The notes under the pieces: model-generated
Databases searched by the model: none
What the model saw: only the letters and a program-made list of their open reading frames with translations
Told to the model about the DNA's origin: nothing
NCBI GenBank assembly: GCA_031430015.1
Contig: JANPAR010000241.1
Coordinates: 1-9,141 of the forward strand
Reading direction: 5' to 3'
Source: CANJDH01 sp031430015
Lineage (GTDB): Bacteria; Pseudomonadota; Gammaproteobacteria; Burkholderiales; JAEUOS01
DNA length: 9,141 nt
Program-made: the position numbers and the translations under genes
Shown: positions 6,376 through 9,141 of the stretch, piece by piece
Position numbering within the stretch: the first letter of the stretch is position 1
Layout of the letters: each line of letters begins with the position of its first letter

Positions 6376-6397
6376 TTGACGTTTACGTAAACGTCAA
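6376..6397. promoter_or_regulatory. Perfect 22-bp palindrome, probable operator (LiuR-like site) for icmF
   Basis: Each half reads TTGACGTTTAC on its own strand, giving an uninterrupted 11+11 palindrome centred between 6386 and 6387. It is the most symmetrical element in the window and stands out as AT-rich in GC-rich surroundings. From memory, MerR-family regulators of branched-chain amino acid/acyl-CoA catabolism in proteobacteria (LiuR type) bind sites with a TTACGTAA-like core. That would suit icmF, whose substrates are branched acyl-CoAs. The regulator identity is inference; the palindrome is plain sequence. It lies 151 bp before the icmF start. Confidence 0.75.
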
Positions 6398-6404
6398 GTA
6401 GTCT
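6376..6404 (+). promoter_or_regulatory. Possible icmF promoter overlapping the palindrome
   Basis: TTGACG at 6376-6381 is a near-consensus -35 hexamer, and TAGTCT at 6399-6404 lies 17 bp further as a weak -10 (three of six matches). If used, the operator would fill the -35 and spacer, consistent with direct repression or MerR-style control. The mirror TTGACG on the minus strand has no good -10, so rightward transcription is favoured. Confidence 0.35.
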
Positions 6405-6547
6405 TCGTTCCGGGCGTGTCCGCCCCTTGGCTCGTACGCGGCGACCCGGTGCTCCGTTAGGCTGCGCCCTTCGCGCACCGCCGGCGAGGCATACAATCAT
6501 TTTTCGAACTGCCGCACGCGCGGCATCTCCAGACTTTGAGGCGCACC

Positions 6548-9141
6548 ATGACCGATCTTTCCGTGCAAAAGCAGTTGGAGAGCCCCAGACTCAAGAACAA
6601 GGTGCGCTTCGTCACTGCAGCTTCATTGTTCGACGGGCATGACGCCTCGATCAACATCATGCGCCGCATCCTGCAGGCGCAAGGCGCTGAGGTGATCCAC
6701 CTCGGGCACAACCGCTCGGTCGATGAAGTCGTCACCGCCGCCTTGCAGGAAGACGCGCAGGGCATCGCCATGTCGAGCTACCAGGGCGGGCACGTCGAGT
6801 ACTTCAAGTACATGGTGGACCTGCTCAAGGAACGCGGCGGCGCCCACATCAAGATCTTCGCTGGCGGCGGCGGCGTGATCGTCCCCGAGGAAATCCGCGA
6901 GTTGCATGCCTACGGCGTGACGCGCATCTACTCGCCGGAAGACGGCCAGAAGCTCGGCCTCGTCGGCATGATCTGGGACATGCTCGAACGCTGTGATGTG
7001 GATCTCTCGACCTACGCACCCAAAGCACTTGACGCCATTCGCGGCAGCGAGCAAGCGCAGCGCCGCGCGCTCGCGCAATGCATCACCGCGCTGGAGAATG
7101 GCAAGGCTGACGCTGTGCTGCACAAGGGGCTGCTCGACACCGCGGCGAAGATCAATACGCCGACGCTCGGCATCACCGGCACCGGCGGCGCGGGCAAGAG
7201 CTCGCTCACCGATGAATTGATCCGCCGCTTTCGCCTCGATCAGGATGACGCATTGAGCATCGCGATCATTTCCATCGACCCATCACGGCGCAAGTCGGGC
7301 GGCGCGCTGCTCGGCGACCGCATCCGCATGAACGCGATCAACTCGGCAGAAGGCCGCGCCAACATTTTCATGCGCTCGCTCGCCACGCGTGAGGCGGGGT
7401 CGGAAATCTCCAAAGCCCTGCCTGACGTGATTGCCGCCTGCAAGGTCGCGGGTTTTGACTTGATCGTGGTCGAAACCTCGGGCATCGGCCAGGGCGATGC
7501 CGCCATCGTGCCGCTGGTCGATGCCAGCCTGTATGTGATGACGCCCGAATTTGGCGCCGCCTCGCAGCTGGAAAAAATCGACATGCTCGACTTCGCCGAT
7601 TTTGTCGCGATCAACAAGTTCGACCGCAAGGGCGCGCCCGATGCGCTGCGCGATGTGCGCAAGCAGTATCAGCGCAATCGCGAAGCCTGGAGCGTGGCCA
7701 CCGAGGACATGCCGGTGTACGGCACCATGGCGAGCCGCTTCAATGATGATGGCGTCACCGCCTTGTATCAGGCGCTCTGCCCGCGCCTGGTTGAGCTTGG
7801 CTTGCAACTCAAACCCGGCCGCCTGCCGCGCGCCAAGGTGAAGTCGTCGAGCAACCAGACGCCGATCGTGCCGCCGGCCAGGGTGCGCTACCTGTCCGAA
7901 ATTGCCGACACCGTGCGCGGCTACCACGCACAGGCAAAAACGCAGGTGGCACTGGCCCGAGAGGCGCAGCAGCTGCGGGCCTCCAAGGCAATGGCTTCGA
8001 AAACCGCCCCCACCAACGGTTTTGGCGACGCCGCCTTGCAAGGTTTGGAAATGCTGGCCGCGGAACGTGAAGCCCGCCTCACGCCGGACGCCAGGCAACA
8101 CCAGGCGCAATGGCCGGCCATGCAGCAGGCCTACGCCGGTGACGAATACGTCGTCAAAAACCGCGACAAGGAAATCCGCACCGCCCTCACCTATGCCTCG
8201 CTCTCGGGGACCAAGGTGCGCAAGGTGGCCCTGCCGCGCTTCGAAGACCACGGCGAGCAGCTGCGCTGGCTGATGCTGGAGAACGTGCCGGGCTCGTTCC
8301 CCTACACCGCCGGCGTGTTCGCCTTCAAGCGCGAGAACGAAGACCCGACGCGCATGTTCGCCGGCGAAGGCGATCCGTTCCGCACCAACAAGCGCTTTCA
8401 CCATGTGTCGAAAGACATGCCGGCCAAGCGCCTCTCGACCGCGTTCGACTCGGTCACGCTGTACGGCAATGACCCAGACCTGCGCCCGGACATCTACGGC
8501 AAGGTCGGCAATTCCGGTGTGTCGATTGCCACGCTCGACGACATGAAAGTGCTTTACGGCGGGTTCGACCTCACCTCGCCGAACACCAGCGTCTCGATGA
8601 CGATCAACGGCCCGGCACCGACCATCCTCGCGTTCTTCATGAACACCGCGATCGACCAGAACCTCGACAAATTCCGCGCCGACAACAAGCGCGAACCCAC
8701 GTCAGATGAAGCCGCAAAGATTCGCGCCTGGGTGTTCGAGAACGTGCGCGGCACGGTGCAGGCCGACATCCTCAAGGAAGACCAGGGCCAGAACACCTGC
8801 ATCTTCTCGACCGAGTTCTCGCTCAAGGTGATGGGCGACATCGCCGAATACTTCGTGCATCACAAGGTGCGCAATTTCTACTCGGTGTCGATCTCCGGTT
8901 ATCACATCGCCGAAGCCGGCGCCAACCCGGTGTCGCAACTCGCGCTCACACTGTCGAACGGCTTCACCTTTGTGGAGGCCTACCTCGCGCGTGGCATGCA
9001 CATCGACGACTTCGCCGCCAACCTGTCGTTCTTCTTTTCCTACGGCATGGACCCGGAGTATTCGGTGATCGGCCGCGTTGCGCGCCGCATCTGGTCCACC
9101 ACCATCAAAATCAAATACGGCGGCAACGAGCGCAGCCAGAA
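6548..9141 (+). CDS. icmF: IcmF, fused isobutyryl-CoA mutase (B12 domain, MeaI-type GTPase, mutase domain), C-terminus cut by window edge
   Basis: The frame starts at ATG 6548 (MTDLSVQK), with GAGG 6 nt upstream, and is open to the edge: 864 residues of roughly 1,090 usual for IcmF. Order of domains: a cobalamin-binding domain (about 15-150) with the D-G-H-D motif at 29-32 (His31 as lower cobalt ligand) and FAGGGGVIVPEE; a MeaI/ArgK-type G-protein domain (about 200-460) with P-loop GTGGAGKS at 211-218, ETSGIGQGD and NKFD at 356-359; a linker; and the acyl-CoA mutase barrel from about 530, with VPGSFPYTAGVF at 580-591, FAGEGDPFRTNKRFH and YGGFDLTSPNTSVSM from 670. This fused order defines IcmF, which interconverts isobutyryl-CoA and n-butyryl-CoA (and in some members isovaleryl-CoA and pivalyl-CoA) using adenosylcobalamin, with the GTPase domain acting as chaperone. 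It is cytosolic and divergent from all other genes here. The missing part is the end of the mutase domain. Confidence 0.95.
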   Translation, partial: MTDLSVQKQLESPRLKNKVRFVTAASLFDGHDASINIMRRILQAQGAEVIHLGHNRSVDEVVTAALQEDAQGIAMSSYQGGHVEYFKYMVDLLKERGGAHIKIFAGGGGVIVPEEIRELHAYGVTRIYSPEDGQKLGLVGMIWDMLERCDVDLSTYAPKALDAIRGSEQAQRRALAQCITALENGKADAVLHKGLLDTAAKINTPTLGITGTGGAGKSSLTDELIRRFRLDQDDALSIAIISIDPSRRKSGGALLGDRIRMNAINSAEGRANIFMRSLATREAGSEISKALPDVIAACKVAGFDLIVVETSGIGQGDAAIVPLVDASLYVMTPEFGAASQLEKIDMLDFADFVAINKFDRKGAPDALRDVRKQYQRNREAWSVATEDMPVYGTMASRFNDDGVTALYQALCPRLVELGLQLKPGRLPRAKVKSSSNQTPIVPPARVRYLSEIADTVRGYHAQAKTQVALAREAQQLRASKAMASKTAPTNGFGDAALQGLEMLAAEREARLTPDARQHQAQWPAMQQAYAGDEYVVKNRDKEIRTALTYASLSGTKVRKVALPRFEDHGEQLRWLMLENVPGSFPYTAGVFAFKRENEDPTRMFAGEGDPFRTNKRFHHVSKDMPAKRLSTAFDSVTLYGNDPDLRPDIYGKVGNSGVSIATLDDMKVLYGGFDLTSPNTSVSMTINGPAPTILAFFMNTAIDQNLDKFRADNKREPTSDEAAKIRAWVFENVRGTVQADILKEDQGQNTCIFSTEFSLKVMGDIAEYFVHHKVRNFYSVSISGYHIAEAGANPVSQLALTLSNGFTFVEAYLARGMHIDDFAANLSFFFSYGMDPEYSVIGRVARRIWSTTIKIKYGGNERSQ

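Larger units (their letters stand above)
6195..6547. other. 353-bp divergent intergenic region between the MlaC-like gene and icmF
   Basis: No convincing gene is seen here. It holds the ribosome-binding site of the MlaC-like gene, a weak minus-strand TACACT -10-like word at 6227-6232 without a clear -35, a small hairpin GTGCG/CGCAC at 6255-6268, a TAATG/CATTA inverted repeat at 6270-6282, a CGGCC/GGCCG inverted repeat near 6309-6323, and the 22-bp palindrome at 6376-6397. The right part, about 6405-6547, is the probable icmF leader, with GAGG 6 nt before its ATG. Confidence 0.6.

Noticed and set aside
6548..6700. Degenerate B12-binding motif in IcmF (final Gly of DxHxxG absent: D-G-H-D-A-S)
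   Set aside because: As I recall, IcmF proteins commonly lack Gly at that position, so this is not evidence of inactivation.
7283..8404. Long minus-strand open frame of 373 codons
   Set aside because: It lies antisense to icmF, whose domains and motifs are unambiguous; it is His/Gly/Arg-rich without a recognisable family, as expected of a shadow frame in GC-rich DNA.
1..9141. CRISPR array, tRNA, rRNA or insertion sequence
   Set aside because: No regularly spaced repeats, tRNA-like cloverleaf or transposase signature was recognised on either strand.

Overview
The window looks like a high-GC betaproteobacterial chromosome segment, most likely Burkholderiales. It carries two Bug-family periplasmic solute receptors (a family greatly expanded in that order), MlaC-type periplasmic lipid-binding proteins and an IcmF-type fused B12 mutase. 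The taxonomic placement is inference from gene content and codon style.

Layout. Everything from position 1 to 6194 reads on the minus strand; the last gene (6548 to the right edge) reads on the plus strand, divergently. In minus-strand transcription order the genes are: two tandem MlaC-like paralogs (6194-5571 and 5399-4749), an orphan Bug receptor (4557-3502), then a tight four-gene cluster: a GrdB-like selenoprotein (3271-2006), a glutathione S-transferase-like protein (2009-1227), a second Bug receptor (1230-208) and the start of an AhpD/carboxymuconolactone-decarboxylase-like protein (167 to beyond the left edge). The first two junctions in the cluster are 4-nt ATGA stop/start overlaps, so these genes are almost certainly one transcript with coupled translation.

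The main result is at 2795-2797. Two apparently separate minus-strand reading frames are one gene interrupted by an in-frame UGA. Reading UGA as selenocysteine gives a continuous 421-residue member of the glycine/sarcosine/betaine reductase selenoprotein B (GrdB-like) family with a U-P-V-C-T-C motif. A perfect 6-bp hairpin begins 11 nt after the UGA, with its 5-nt loop starting 17 nt after it, as expected for a bacterial SECIS element. Ordinary gene calling would split this gene in two or call it a pseudogene. The neighbours (GST-like, AhpD-like, periplasmic receptor) suggest an uncharacterised thiol/selenol-dependent uptake and conversion pathway; its substrate cannot be told from the sequence.

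On the plus strand, icmF (fused isobutyryl-CoA mutase) is preceded by a perfect 22-bp palindrome at 6376-6397. It resembles sites of MerR-family regulators of branched-chain acyl-CoA catabolism (LiuR type) and overlaps a possible promoter. Smaller non-coding signals include a 12-bp tandem direct repeat and a hairpin in the selenoprotein leader, and several hairpins in the intergenic gaps.
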